A DNA stretch of 64,000 nucleotides from DATLFP01 sp035540955 (lineage in GTDB: Bacteria > Actinomycetota > Acidimicrobiia > Acidimicrobiales > CADCSY01): contig DATLFP010000252.1 of NCBI GenBank assembly GCA_035540955.1, positions 1 to 64,000 of the forward strand, written 5' to 3'. Positions 7,764-16,278 of this stretch are shown piece by piece; positions within the stretch are counted from its first letter, which is position 1; each line of letters opens with the position of its first letter. The notes under the pieces were generated by a model. The model did not search any database. It had not been told where the DNA came from and saw only the letters and a list, made by a program, of their open reading frames with translations. The position numbers were made by a program, and so were the translations under genes.

Positions 7764-8470
7764 TCGCCGCCGCGCTCGCCCTGGCGCTGCTGACCGCGAC
7801 CGCGGCGCGCGCCGCCGTCGCCGCGGCCGGCCACCGCGCCGCTCGGCGGCGCGTCGGGAGCCGCCGCCGCCCACCACGGTTGCCGCCGGCCGTCGTCGAC
7901 GCTGCCGACCGGCTGCTGCGCCACCGCCGTGATCGACAGGTCGACGAGGCGCTTCCCGACGCGCTGGATGCCATCGCCCGCTCGTTGCGCAGCGGTGGCT
8001 CCCTGCGCCAGGCCGTCGAGGAGGCAGCGGGCGCAACCCGCGGGCCCCTGGCAGCCGACCTGACGCGGGTCGTGACCGAGATCGGTGCCGGCGCGCCGCT
8101 CGCCGCCTCCCTGGAACGGTGGGCGGCATCGCGCCCGCTGCCGGGCGTCCGGCTCGCCACCGCCGCCCTCGGCCTCGGTGCGGAGACGGGCGGAGCCTCG
8201 GCGCAGGCCATCGACGGCGTCGCCGCCACCCTGCGCACGAACCTCGGGATCAGCGGCGAGGTCCGGGCGCTGTCGTCACAGGCGCGGTTGTCGGCCCTCG
8301 TGATCGTGTTGGCCCCGGTGGCGTTCGCGCTGCTCGCGGCGACCGCCGACGGCGCCACGCTCTCGTTCCTGCTGGGCACGCCGCTCGGGCTCGCCTGCCT
8401 GGGGGGCGGGCTCGGACTGGATGCCCTCGGCTGGTGGTGGATGCGCCGGGTGATCGCGGTGGTCACATGA
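7760..8470 (+). CDS. tadB: TadB, type II secretion F-domain membrane protein
   Basis: The 236-residue protein has an N-terminal membrane span, a cytoplasmic T2SSF domain from about residue 60 (LPDALDAIARSLRSGGSLRQ, AVEEAAGATRGPLAADLTRV) and two C-terminal spans (LVIVLAPVAFALLAAT and LLGTPLGLACLGGGLGLDAL). TadB forms the inner-membrane platform on which the TadA ATPase acts. Start GTG 7760 overlaps the tadA stop in GTGA, and the stop overlaps the tadC ATG in ATGA, so tadA-tadB-tadC are translationally coupled. Confidence 0.9.
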   Translation: MIAAALALALLTATAARAAVAAAGHRAARRRVGSRRRPPRLPPAVVDAADRLLRHRRDRQVDEALPDALDAIARSLRSGGSLRQAVEEAAGATRGPLAADLTRVVTEIGAGAPLAASLERWAASRPLPGVRLATAALGLGAETGGASAQAIDGVAATLRTNLGISGEVRALSSQARLSALVIVLAPVAFALLAATADGATLSFLLGTPLGLACLGGGLGLDALGWWWMRRVIAVVT

Positions 8471-9156
8471 CGGTGCTGCCGCTCGCCTGGCTGGCGCTCG
8501 TGCTGTGGGGGGCGTGGACCGTCCGGCCTCGACCGGCGCGACCCGTCCATCCCGTCGCCGGACCGCCGCGCCGGCCCGGCCTCGTCCTCACGCCGGTGCT
8601 CGTCACGCTCGCCGCGGCCGTCCTGCCGCTGCTGCTGGTGCCACTGCTCGCGTTCGGGTGCTGCGCCGTCCCGATGATGCGGGCGCGACGAGCGAGCCAG
8701 CGCCGAGCCGAGGAGGTGGTGCGATCGCTCCCCGAGGTCGTCGACCTGTTCCACCTCGCGGTGGCCTCGGGGCTCACGGTCCCCCTCGCGGTCGACGCCG
8801 TCGCCCGCCGTGCCCGGGGGCCGCTCGCCGGCGAGCTCGAGGCGGTGCTCGGCGAGGTCGCCCTCGGACGCCGCCTCGGCGATGCCCTCGCCGACATCCC
8901 GGTCCGGGCCGGTGAGGTGACCCGGCCGCTCGTCGCCGCGCTCGTCGCCTCCGATCGCTACGGCGCCCCGCTCGGCGACGCGCTGGAGCGACTGGCCGCC
9001 GAGGTCCGGGCCGACCGGCGCCGGCGGGCCGAGGAAGCGGCCCGCAAGGTCCCGGTCAAGCTCCTCTTCCCCCTCGTGTGCTGCGTGCTGCCGGCCTTCG
9101 GGCTGCTCACCGTCGCACCGCTGATCGCCGGTGCCATCGCGGCGCTGCGCCTCTGA
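8467..9156 (+). CDS. tadC: TadC, type II secretion F-domain membrane protein
   Basis: The 229-residue paralogue of TadB has two N-terminal spans (LPLAWLALVLWGAW, VLVTLAAAVLPLLLVPLLAF), a T2SSF domain from about residue 80 (VVRSLPEVVDLFHLAVASGL, VGEVT analog VRAGEVTRPLVAALVAS) and a C-terminal span (LLFPLVCCVLPAFGLLTVAP). TadB and TadC are thought to form a mixed platform complex. ATG 8467 lies in an ATGA overlap with tadB; an alternative long frame upstream is not used. Confidence 0.9.
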   Translation: MTVLPLAWLALVLWGAWTVRPRPARPVHPVAGPPRRPGLVLTPVLVTLAAAVLPLLLVPLLAFGCCAVPMMRARRASQRRAEEVVRSLPEVVDLFHLAVASGLTVPLAVDAVARRARGPLAGELEAVLGEVALGRRLGDALADIPVRAGEVTRPLVAALVASDRYGAPLGDALERLAAEVRADRRRRAEEAARKVPVKLLFPLVCCVLPAFGLLTVAPLIAGAIAALRL

Positions 9157-9179
9157 TCCCCAACGACGAGGAGAGCCCC

Positions 9180-9407
9180 ATGCTCGAGCTCGTGGTGCGC
9201 GTGCACCTGCTCGCCCTGTCCGTCCCCCACCGACTCCGCGACCGCCTCGGCGACGAGCGGGGCCAGGCCACCGCCGAGTACGCCCTGGTGCTGCTCGGTG
9301 CCGCGTCGGTCGCCCTGCTGATCGCCATGTGGGCCAAGTCGGGCGGCAAGGTCGGCCAGCTGCTCGACACCATCTTCGACTCCCTCGTGAAGATGGTGAA
9401 GTCGTGA
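9180..9407 (+). CDS. Flp-type pilin (DUF4244-like)
   Basis: This 75-residue protein is a pilin precursor: a basic leader MLELVVRVHLLALSVPHRLR and DRLGDERG, then the processing site ERG|QATAEYALVLLGAASVAL, in which the Glu five residues after the cut is the conserved pilin glutamate, and a hydrophobic helix. A short C-terminal part (KSGGKVGQLLDTIFDSLVKM) completes it. The ATG at 9180 follows GAGGAGAG at about 9168-9175. No TadV-type prepilin peptidase lies in the window, so the processing enzyme must be elsewhere. Confidence 0.85.
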   Translation: MLELVVRVHLLALSVPHRLRDRLGDERGQATAEYALVLLGAASVALLIAMWAKSGGKVGQLLDTIFDSLVKMVKS

Positions 9408-9775
9408 CCCGGCGGGAGGGCGGGCAGGCGGCGGTCGAGCTGGCGCTCGCCCTCCCGCTGCTCGCCCTGCTCGCCCTGCTCCTCCTGCAGGTCGGGCTCG
9501 TCGTGCGCGATCAGGTGCTGCTCACCCACGCGGCGAGGGAGGCCGCCCGGGAGGCAGCCGTGGCCGACGACCCCGACGCCGGCCGTCGCGGGGCGGAGCA
9601 GGGCAGCCGCTTGGACCCCGATCGGCTCGACGTGGTGCTCAGCGGCCGGGGCGGGGCCGGCAGCCGGGTCACCGCCACCCTCAGCTACCGGTCACCCACC
9701 GACGTCCCGGTGGTCGGCCGGCTGGTGGGGGACGTCCGGTTGCAGGCGACTGTGACGATGCGTGTCGAGAGTTAG
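9404..9775 (+). CDS. TadE-like minor pilin
   Basis: The 123-residue protein begins VTRREGGQAAVELALALPLL and ALLALLLLQVGLVVRDQ, the TadE pattern with a type IV pilin-like processing site (GG|QAAVE) and long hydrophobic helix, then AAREAAREAAV. TadE/TadF pseudopilins are needed for Flp pilus assembly. Only one such gene follows the pilin, whereas many loci have two or three. GTG 9404 is in a GTGA overlap with the pilin stop. About 170 bp of non-coding DNA separate it from the next gene. Confidence 0.85.
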   Translation: MTRREGGQAAVELALALPLLALLALLLLQVGLVVRDQVLLTHAAREAAREAAVADDPDAGRRGAEQGSRLDPDRLDVVLSGRGGAGSRVTATLSYRSPTDVPVVGRLVGDVRLQATVTMRVES

Positions 9776-9944
9776 ACGATCCGTATGACAAATCCATGAC
9801 GGACGAAACATTTCCGAAGGACCGCGTCACCGACCGCCGAATCTCACGTCTGTTCGGAAGACCGGGCCATTGACGCCATGGTCATGTCCACTCAGTCCCA
9901 CTCCCGGACGACGGCGTTCGGGCGGAGCACATCGGAGCACGTGC

Positions 9945-11228
9945 ATGCGGAAGCACTCTCGTCTGGCCCTCCTCGGTCTCTCGGTCCTTGCCACCACCGC
10001 CATGGTCGGCGGCGTCGCGGGAGCGCAGGGTGCGGCCACCGGTGCCGACACGTACGGCGCCCGGGCCAACGCGGAGGCCCTCACCATCTCGATCGCCGGC
10101 AACCAGCTGACCGGGAGCCGGGTCACCGCCGACCTGAACAACGACCCGTCTTCGGCGGCCACGGCCAGCATGCTGCTGCTGCCGGGCCTCGCCGACTCGG
10201 GGATGCTCGAGGCGACCGCCTCCGGCGCGAACAGCCCCGGCCAGAAGGTCCAGCCGGAGTCCTGCCTGCTCGACGAGCTCGAGGCGGTCCCCGGCGTCGC
10301 CCGGATCGACGTCGTGTGCCCCGAGGTCGAAGCACGCGTCGATGGCGCCCTTCCCTACGCCCGCGGCCTCGGCGCCCAGGTCGTGCTCGAGCCGTCGGTG
10401 TCGCAGGTGCTCGACACCCTCGGCCTGCAGGAGCCCGTGGTCGACGGCGTGAACCAGGTGTTCGAGGAGGTCCTCAACCCGCTGGTCGAGGCGCTCACCG
10501 GCAACCCGATCGGCGACCTGGTCGACGACACCGTGACGACCGTCCAGGACGTCCTGAACGACACGTTGACGCTCAACTCCACGGCCCGCATCGTGGTGGC
10601 GCCGGCGCTGGCGGAGGTGACCTCCACCGCCGAGACCATCTCGGCCCGGGCGCACTCGCAGGGCATCCGCATCGAGCTGCTCCCGGTCAACGAGCTGGGC
10701 GCCACGAACGGCCTCCTGCCCGACGACCTGCTGCCGGGTGAGCCGCTCGTGACGATCACCGTTGGTGACGCGAAGTCGGTCGCCAGCTACAACCGCCTGA
10801 CCGGCGAGCGCAACGCGCCCGAGTACTCGGCCTCGGCGGTCACGATCGCCTTCGGCTCGACGGCCCTCACCGATGCGCTCGGCCTGTCGGCCGAGCCGAT
10901 CACCGTCGCCCCCGGCGTCGAGCAGTGCATCCTGACCGACACCCCGCTCGAGACCTGCGTCTCGGTGGCCACCGCCGGCACCGACGCCGACGGCAACCCC
11001 TACGCCACCAGCACCAGCATCTCCCTGTTCCGGGGCCTGCCCACCGGCGGCATCGACATCGCCACCGGTGGCGTGACCGCCGGCTCCGGCGGTGCCCTCA
11101 TCCCGGCCATGGCCCTGCCCGCCGGCGATCTCCCCCGGACCGGTTCCGACCCGGCGCTGCCCATCCTCGGCGCCGGCCTGCTGGCCCTGGCCGTCCTCGC
11201 CCGCCGGGCGCTGATCGGCCGGGCGTAG
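9945..11228 (+). CDS. Secreted surface protein with LPRTG sortase-sorting signal
   Basis: The 427-residue protein starts with a signal peptide (MRKHSRLALLGLSVLATTAM, cleavage expected after VAGA near residue 27). The mature part has no repeat or domain I recognise; it contains four cysteines in pairs (SCLLDE, DVVCPE, QCILTD, ETCVSV). It ends with LPRTG (residues 396-400), a hydrophobic span (LPILGAGLLALAVLA) and RRALIGRA, a full cell-wall sorting signal. The sortase gene follows at once, so this is its likely substrate. Start ATG 9945 is chosen because the signal peptide begins there. A strong terminator follows. A pilus-associated adhesin or surface coat protein is possible but unproven. Confidence 0.85.
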   Translation: MRKHSRLALLGLSVLATTAMVGGVAGAQGAATGADTYGARANAEALTISIAGNQLTGSRVTADLNNDPSSAATASMLLLPGLADSGMLEATASGANSPGQKVQPESCLLDELEAVPGVARIDVVCPEVEARVDGALPYARGLGAQVVLEPSVSQVLDTLGLQEPVVDGVNQVFEEVLNPLVEALTGNPIGDLVDDTVTTVQDVLNDTLTLNSTARIVVAPALAEVTSTAETISARAHSQGIRIELLPVNELGATNGLLPDDLLPGEPLVTITVGDAKSVASYNRLTGERNAPEYSASAVTIAFGSTALTDALGLSAEPITVAPGVEQCILTDTPLETCVSVATAGTDADGNPYATSTSISLFRGLPTGGIDIATGGVTAGSGGALIPAMALPAGDLPRTGSDPALPILGAGLLALAVLARRALIGRA

Positions 11229-11237
11229 CCCGAATGA

Positions 11238-11272
11238 CGGGACGCCCCGGAGCGCGGCTCCGGGGCGTCCCG
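11238..11272 (+). terminator. Perfect 16-bp stem hairpin
   Basis: Arms 11238-11253 and 11257-11272 (CGGGACGCCCCGGAGC and its complement) are perfectly complementary with a 3-nt loop. It lies 10 bp after the surface-protein stop. No T tract follows, as is common in high-GC actinobacteria. Confidence 0.8.
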
Positions 11273-11321
11273 CTCCACCGTTGGTTCACTCTCACATCCC
11301 ACCGTTACCGTTGAGGAACCC

Positions 11322-12080
11322 ATGATCCAGATCGTCGCCATCGCGCTGGTCGCGGTCGTGTTCGTCGCCCTGCTCGTGGTGGCGGGTCGGCGCTCGCGCA
11401 GCCAGATGCACTCGGTGCTGAGCGAGCCCGTCGAGGCGATGCGCCCGGCACCGACCGACCCGCTCGGCAAGGTCGTCGACGTCCTGCGCCGCCGGCGGTG
11501 GGCCCGCTGGAGCCTGTCGGGGGCGTCGCTCGTGATGGTGGCCGTGGCGATCGGGCTGCTCGGCTATCCCTTCTACACGAACCTCTACCAGGCGAGGGTC
11601 CAGCAGCGGCTCGACCGCGAGCTGGTCAGTCCCGAGCTGGAGCAGGCCTACCGCGCCGGGGCGGTGGGGACCGGTGACGCCCTGACCCGGATCAAGATCG
11701 AGGCCATCGACGTCGACGTCGTGGTGGTCGAGGGGACCACGATGAGCGCGCTGCGGGCCGGTGCCGGCCACTACCCGCAGACACCGCTGCCCTGCGAGCC
11801 CGGCAACGTGGGGATCGCCGGCCATCGCACGACCTACGGCAAGCCGTTCCACAACCTCGACCTGCTGAAGCCGGGCGACACCATCGTGCTCGAGACCCCG
11901 ATCGGGTCCTGCACCTACCGCATGACCAAGCCCCCGTTCGTCGTGATGCCCGGCGACACGCACGTGGTGGGCCCGACCCCGGTGCCGACGCTCACGCTCA
12001 CCACCTGTCACCCGAAGGGCTCGGCCGCGCAGCGGCTGATCGTCCAGGCCGAGCTCGTGGGCGAGACCGTCGCCGCGTGA
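11322..12080 (+). CDS. Class E sortase
   Basis: The 252-residue protein has two N-terminal hydrophobic segments (residues 3-20 and about 65-87) and a sortase beta-barrel. Catalytic motifs are GIAGHRTTYGKPF (His), TLTTCHPKGS (Cys) and AAQRLIV (Arg). TLTTC followed by a proline-containing turn is typical of class E, the housekeeping type in high-GC actinobacteria. It would join the LPRTG protein upstream, and perhaps others, to the cell wall. A TACCGT box (11306-11311) and a GAGGA ribosome-binding site precede ATG 11322. Its stop overlaps the next start in GTGATG. Confidence 0.9.
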   Translation: MIQIVAIALVAVVFVALLVVAGRRSRSQMHSVLSEPVEAMRPAPTDPLGKVVDVLRRRRWARWSLSGASLVMVAVAIGLLGYPFYTNLYQARVQQRLDRELVSPELEQAYRAGAVGTGDALTRIKIEAIDVDVVVVEGTTMSALRAGAGHYPQTPLPCEPGNVGIAGHRTTYGKPFHNLDLLKPGDTIVLETPIGSCTYRMTKPPFVVMPGDTHVVGPTPVPTLTLTTCHPKGSAAQRLIVQAELVGETVAA

Positions 12081-13261
12081 TGCGCCGGCTGCTGCTCGCC
12101 GTCGCCGCCATGGCGGTCGTCGCGATGCCGACGGCCTGGGCCCAGGAGGGCTACTCCGGCGGCTGGAACGACCCGGCTCCGTCGGGCGTGCGCGACGGCA
12201 AGCCGCTCGCGTACCTCCAGCAGGTCCAGCGGCTCAGCGGTCACGTGAGCCATCCGAACGGGATCGCCTCGGTGAACGCCTTCCTCGTGCCCAACCTCGA
12301 CGCGCCCCCGCCATCGGACTGCGAGGCGAGCGCCGAACCCTCGACCGCCACGGAGCCGTCCGGCAACGGCGTCATCTTCCACCTCACCGCTTCGTTCCCG
12401 TGCAACCTCGTCTACGAGGTGCGGGCCAACGCCCAGGCCAACGCCAGCGGCGGGATCGGCGGCGGCTCGCCCCCGCCGCACGTGATGCCGCTCTTCGTCG
12501 CCGTCGCCATCCCGCCGGCCCCGGTCGCCTACGTCGACGCCGAGCTCGAGATGGTCGGTGACGCCGGTCGCGTCGTGCTCAGCTGGCCCGGCGGCACCGA
12601 GCCCGACCTCCTCGGCTACGTGATCGCCCGTGACGGCGAGCCGCTCGGCCAGCTCGACGCCGGGGAGACCACTCGCTTCGTCGATCCGGAACCGCCGACC
12701 GGTGGCACCAGCCGCTACTCGGTGACGGCCGTCCGCCGCGGTCCCGACGACACCGTGCCCCAGGTGTCGTCGCGGCCGACCACCGTCTCGGTCGACGTGC
12801 CGGCCACGCCGGACGACGATGCGGCCGCCGGTGGGGGCGACGGCACCGGTGCCGGTGCCGACCCGCAGATCGCCGGCGAGGCGACGACCGCGGAGACGCG
12901 GGGCGCCCCCGGGTCCGGTGGCCTCTCCTCCGTGCGGTCGCGGGCGCAGGCGCCGCCCCGACTCGGCCCGCCGACCACGATCGACACCGGCTTCGACGAG
13001 ACCTTGCCCTTCGACACCACCCGCGCGCAGGCCGCGGCGCCGACGGCGCCTCCGGTCGGCGACCAGGCCGTCGTGCGGGTGTTCGACGAGGACGAGCTGC
13101 TCGACGAGAAGCAGCGGCTCGCCTTTCTCGCCGGGGGGCTGGCCGTGCTCGTGGGCGCGGCGGTGATCATGCACGTCACCCGGCGCGCCGCGCGCGAGGC
13201 CGCGTACGAGCCGTTCTCGCCGTTGACCGGGAGCCCGAGCGGGAACGCTCGTTCGGGATAG
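12077..13261 (+). CDS. Secreted, C-terminally membrane-anchored protein with an Fn3-like domain
   Basis: The 394-residue protein has a signal peptide (MMRRLLLAVAAMAVVAMPTA, cut near AWA|QE), an N-terminal domain of about 130 residues with two cysteines, and a beta-sandwich region (PPAPVAYVDAELEMVGDAGR, VVLSWPGG, DLLGYVIARDGEPLG, SRYSVTAVRRG) that reads like fibronectin type III. A Pro/Ala/Gly/Asp-rich linker and one span near residues 352-370 (LAFLAGGLAVLVGAAVIM) with a basic cytoplasmic tail follow. It lacks an LPxTG signal. Overlap with the sortase stop implies joint expression; a role in sortase or pilus function is inferred only from that. GTG 12077 or ATG 12080 may start it. Confidence 0.7.
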   Translation: MMRRLLLAVAAMAVVAMPTAWAQEGYSGGWNDPAPSGVRDGKPLAYLQQVQRLSGHVSHPNGIASVNAFLVPNLDAPPPSDCEASAEPSTATEPSGNGVIFHLTASFPCNLVYEVRANAQANASGGIGGGSPPPHVMPLFVAVAIPPAPVAYVDAELEMVGDAGRVVLSWPGGTEPDLLGYVIARDGEPLGQLDAGETTRFVDPEPPTGGTSRYSVTAVRRGPDDTVPQVSSRPTTVSVDVPATPDDDAAAGGGDGTGAGADPQIAGEATTAETRGAPGSGGLSSVRSRAQAPPRLGPPTTIDTGFDETLPFDTTRAQAAAPTAPPVGDQAVVRVFDEDELLDEKQRLAFLAGGLAVLVGAAVIMHVTRRAAREAAYEPFSPLTGSPSGNARSG

Positions 13262-13341
13262 CGGTTGGCACAGATGGGTACCGTGGGCTGGTCACGCGCC
13301 CTCTCGGGCGCCCCATCGCCGCGACAAGGAGCAGCAATCGA

Positions 13342-13695
13342 ATGGATCTCGGTCTCGACGTACAGGAGCGCGACGGGTTCGCGGTGCTCGCGGTGTCGGG
13401 CGAGGTCGACGTCGCCACCGTCCCCCGCCTCCGCGAGCAGCTCCACGGCCTCGTCGCCCAGGGCAGCAACCAGATCATCGTCAACCTCGATGCCGTCGAC
13501 TTCCTCGACTCGACGGGGCTCGGCGTGCTGGTCGGCGCGCTGAAGCGAGTCCGCTCCAACGACGGCGACCTCTACCTCGTCTGCACGCAGGCGCGCATCC
13601 GCAAGGTGTTCGAGGTCACCGGCCTCACGAAGGTCTTCCAGCTGTTCGACACCGTCGACGACGCCGTGGCCGGCGCCGGCGCCGCCACCGCCTGA
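13342..13695 (+). CDS. STAS-domain anti-sigma factor antagonist
   Basis: This 117-residue single-domain STAS protein reads FAVLAVSGEVDVATVPRLRE and, at the key site, NLDAVDFLDSTGLGVLVGAL. The serine of DSTGLG is the phosphorylated residue in RsbV/SpoIIAA-type antagonists. Unphosphorylated, such proteins bind an anti-sigma kinase and free a sigma factor. No kinase or sigma gene is adjacent; a PP2C-type phosphatase with its own ATPase domain is encoded at 47990. The 5' leader has TACCGT (13279-13284), a GC hairpin (13296-13311) and AAGGAG (13326-13331) before ATG 13342. Confidence 0.9.
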   Translation: MDLGLDVQERDGFAVLAVSGEVDVATVPRLREQLHGLVAQGSNQIIVNLDAVDFLDSTGLGVLVGALKRVRSNDGDLYLVCTQARIRKVFEVTGLTKVFQLFDTVDDAVAGAGAATA

Positions 13696-13702
13696 GGAGG
13701 CG

Positions 13703-13726
13703 GTTCTCCGCTCAGAAGCGGAGGAC
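13703..13726. terminator. Hairpin between convergent genes
   Basis: GTTCTCCGCT and AGCGGAGGAC pair over 10 bp with one G-T wobble and a 4-nt loop. It spans the 16-bp gap between two converging stop codons and can act in both directions. Confidence 0.6.
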
Positions 13727-14794
13727 GGCGCCGAGGTTGCGGTCGAGGACCGCCCCCGGCACGATCCGGACCTCGGCGCCCGAGCCGAGCGCGGCGCGGA
13801 TGCACACGTCGATCGAGCGCCCCTCCCGCGGCTCGTCGACGCCCATCGCCCGGACCGTCGCCTCGTCGATGCCGACCTGAAGCGGTTCCGGACCGAACCA
13901 CGCGGTCCGCACGTCCTCTGGGTCGTCGTGCACGAGGAGGGTCTGCACCTTCGCCCACTGGAGCGACTCGATGACCCGCGCCGGTCCGTCGGCGGCGCGG
14001 TCGCCCTGGCCCCGCTCCTCTTTGAACGCGGCCAGCAGCTCGGCCGTCTCGGTGGCGACCACCGTCTCGACGAGGCGCTGCACGTCGTCGACGACGTGGT
14101 CGGCCCCGCCGTCGGGATGCCGGGTGGCGCCGTCGATCTCGCGCACCAGCGGCCGGATGTCCTTCGGCAGCGCGTCCTCGAGGAACCGCACGGCGTGCAC
14201 GTCGCCGCCGACGAGCACGAGGCGGGCGTCGATGCGCTTCGCCAGGCGGGCCGCGTCCTCGGCCACCTCCCCGGCGTTCTCCTCCCAGGTGTTGACCGCG
14301 CGCTGCTGGATCCGGCGTTGGGACCAACCGCCCGACACGACCTTCTGCACGTTCTCGGCGTCGCCGTCGCCGGCCTCGATCACGATCGACCGGCCGGACG
14401 CCGTGACCCCGAACAGGTCGGCGCCGGTGCGGTCGGCGAGCACGAGCAGGTGCGGCAGCTGACGCTGGCGGGCCTCGATGAGCGTCGCCAGCCGGGGCAG
14501 CTCGCCCAGCCATCCGGCGTCGGCGCGCGGCGGGTCCGGGAGGTGGGCCTCGACGACGACGCCGGCGTCCGTCGCCACCAGGGCCAGCGTCGAGCCGGCG
14601 GCGTGGTCGGCGGCGTCGAGGGCCCCGTCGAGGGCGGCGAGCACCTCGCCGGAGGCCCCCTGGTCCTCGAGGCCCCGCCGGACCGACTTCCAGCGGGTGC
14701 CCAGCTCGGCGCCCGCCTGCGGGATGTCGCTCCGGGTGGTCAGGTACACGGTGGCGAAGGGTCCGCGCAGGGTGGCGAGGTCGGCAAGGTCCAT
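13712..14794 (-). CDS. eRF1-like protein (baeRF family 2, Rv2629-like)
   Basis: The 360-residue protein resembles the bacterial eRF1-like family that includes mycobacterial Rv2629: N-terminal GPFATVYLTTRSDIPQAGAE, RWKSVRRGLEDQG, a middle domain with VLADRTGADLFGV and the WSQRRIQQRAVNTWEENAGE segment, then LVLVGGDVHAVRFLEDALP and a C-terminal domain with LQWAKVQTLLVHDD. Related proteins are linked to ribosome or peptidyl-tRNA processes or dormancy, but the biochemical role of this subfamily is not settled. ATG 14794 gives the family-length N-terminus. It converges on the STAS gene and is divergent from nhaA. Confidence 0.82.
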   Translation of the reverse strand: MDLADLATLRGPFATVYLTTRSDIPQAGAELGTRWKSVRRGLEDQGASGEVLAALDGALDAADHAAGSTLALVATDAGVVVEAHLPDPPRADAGWLGELPRLATLIEARQRQLPHLLVLADRTGADLFGVTASGRSIVIEAGDGDAENVQKVVSGGWSQRRIQQRAVNTWEENAGEVAEDAARLAKRIDARLVLVGGDVHAVRFLEDALPKDIRPLVREIDGATRHPDGGADHVVDDVQRLVETVVATETAELLAAFKEERGQGDRAADGPARVIESLQWAKVQTLLVHDDPEDVRTAWFGPEPLQVGIDEATVRAMGVDEPREGRSIDVCIRAALGSGAEVRIVPGAVLDRNLGAVLRF

Positions 14795-14884
14795 GCCCTG
14801 CCGGTACCCACCCGGCCACCTGCTCAACAGCTCGGCGGGGCGGGTTCGGCGCGCCGCCCTTTGACCCGTCATGATGTCGCCCGC

Positions 14885-16231
14885 ATGAACGAGGTCCGGC
14901 ACACGTGGTCGCAGTCCAACCGGTTCGTGCCGCGGGCCTTCGTGCGTCCCGCGCAGCGGTTCATGCGGATCGAGGCCGCCGGCGGCGCCGTGATGATGGT
15001 GGCGGCGGTCGCCGCTCTGGTGTGGGCCAACTCGCCGTGGAAGGAGGCCTACGAGACCCTGTGGGCGACCGACCTCGAGGTCGCCCTCGGGGACCTCGCC
15101 CACGTCCACCTCTCGCTCCGCGGCTGGGTCAACGACGCGGCGATGGCCATCTTCTTCTTCGTCGTCGGTCTCGAGATCAAGCGCGAGCTCCGGGTGGGCG
15201 AGCTGCGCGACCCGCGCGCCGCCGCGCTCCCGGCGGTGGCCGCCATCGGCGGCATGGTGGTGCCGGCCCTGATCTACGTGTGGTTCAACGCCGGGCAGCC
15301 GGGCAGCAACGGCTGGGGCATCCCGATGGCGACCGACATCGCGTTCGCCGCCGGCGTCGTGTCGCTGCTCGGCACCCGGGTGCCGTCGGGAGCGAAGCTC
15401 TTCCTGCTGACGTTGGCCATCGTCGACGACCTCGGCGCCATCGTGGTGATCGCCGTCTTCTACACCGCCGGGCTGTCCTTCGAGTGGCTGCTGTTCGCGG
15501 TGTCGACGGTGGTCGTCGCGTACTGGCTCAAGCGGGTGCAGGTCCGCTCGCTGGTGCCGTACATCGCGCTGGGCGTCGCCTGCTGGTACGCCCTGCACGA
15601 GTCGGGGGTGCACGCCACCCTCGCCGGGGTCGCCTTCGGCCTCCTGTGCCCGGCGTGGTCGTTCTACGACCCCGCCCGGTTCGCCACCAACGCCCGCCCG
15701 CTGGTCGACCAGGTCGGCGCCGCGTTCGCCTCCGGTCCGGCCGCCCACGACGAGCACGAGGAGAGCGAGTCGAGGCTCCGCGAGCTCGGGCGTCTCGTCA
15801 CCGAGACCTCCTCGCCGCTCGATCGCCTCGAGCACGGGCTCGCACCGTGGGTGAGCTTCCTCATCGTGCCGACCTTCGCCCTGGCCAACGCCGGGGTGGA
15901 GCTCGGCGGCGCGTCGTTCGATCGCATCGCCCTCGGGGTCGCCGCCGGTCTGGTGGTGGGCAAGACCACCGGCGTGTTCGCCGCCACCTACCTGGCGGTG
16001 CGGCTGGGGGTCGGCCGGCTGCCGTCGGCGACGACGTGGAGCCACATGTTCGGCCTCGCCATGGTGGCCGGCATCGGCTTCACCGTCGCCCTCTTCGTCG
16101 CCGGCCTGTCCTTCGACGTCGCCGCCCTCAACGACGAGGCCAAGCTCGGCATCCTCGCCGCCAGCGTCGTCGCCGGCACCGCCGGCTACACCTGGCTCCG
16201 CCTCACCGGCCGGCGGCCGACGGCGCGCTGA
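14885..16231 (+). CDS. nhaA: Na+/H+ antiporter NhaA
   Basis: The 448-residue protein has 12 predicted spans. Diagnostic parts are FFFVVGLEIKRELRVGELRD, IPMATDIAFAAGVVSLLG, and LAIVDDLGAIVVIAVFY, whose two aspartates (residues 181-182) match the E. coli ion-binding pair. A charged insertion (AAHDEHEESESRLRELGRLV, about 285-305) makes it longer than the E. coli protein, as in other actinobacterial NhaA proteins. It exchanges cytoplasmic Na+ for outside protons. The stop lies 47 bp before the DtxR-family gene. Confidence 0.95.
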   Translation: MNEVRHTWSQSNRFVPRAFVRPAQRFMRIEAAGGAVMMVAAVAALVWANSPWKEAYETLWATDLEVALGDLAHVHLSLRGWVNDAAMAIFFFVVGLEIKRELRVGELRDPRAAALPAVAAIGGMVVPALIYVWFNAGQPGSNGWGIPMATDIAFAAGVVSLLGTRVPSGAKLFLLTLAIVDDLGAIVVIAVFYTAGLSFEWLLFAVSTVVVAYWLKRVQVRSLVPYIALGVACWYALHESGVHATLAGVAFGLLCPAWSFYDPARFATNARPLVDQVGAAFASGPAAHDEHEESESRLRELGRLVTETSSPLDRLEHGLAPWVSFLIVPTFALANAGVELGGASFDRIALGVAAGLVVGKTTGVFAATYLAVRLGVGRLPSATTWSHMFGLAMVAGIGFTVALFVAGLSFDVAALNDEAKLGILAASVVAGTAGYTWLRLTGRRPTAR

Positions 16232-16275
16232 TTCGCACGTTCGAGACGGCGAAACCTAGTTTTCGACGTCTCGAA
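16232..16275 (+). promoter_or_regulatory. Palindromic operator over the promoter of the DtxR-family gene
   Basis: Positions 16240-16275 form a 36-bp imperfect palindrome, 16 of 18 base pairs matching. The outer arms TTCGAGACG (16240-16248) and CGTCTCGAA (16267-16275) are perfect; the inner part is GAAACCTAGTTTTC. TAGTTT (16257-16262) is a candidate -10, with TTCGCA (16232-16237) 19 bp upstream as -35. A site covering the -10 just upstream of a DtxR-type gene suggests autorepression. A related inner box occurs at 17002. Confidence 0.65.
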
Positions 16276-16278
16276 GAC

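Noticed and set aside
9803..9820. GAAACATTTCC upstream of the LPRTG protein as a third DtxR-type box
   Set aside because: It lacks the TAG core and the symmetric GTTTC arm seen at 16251 and 17002.
14861..14866. TTGACC as an nhaA promoter element
   Set aside because: A -10 at normal spacing would fall on the start codon region at 14885; no fitting hexamer is present.
13712..16045. Reading the eRF1-like protein as a 777-residue protein extending over nhaA
   Set aside because: The upstream part is antisense to nhaA and low-complexity; the family N-terminus begins at ATG 14794.
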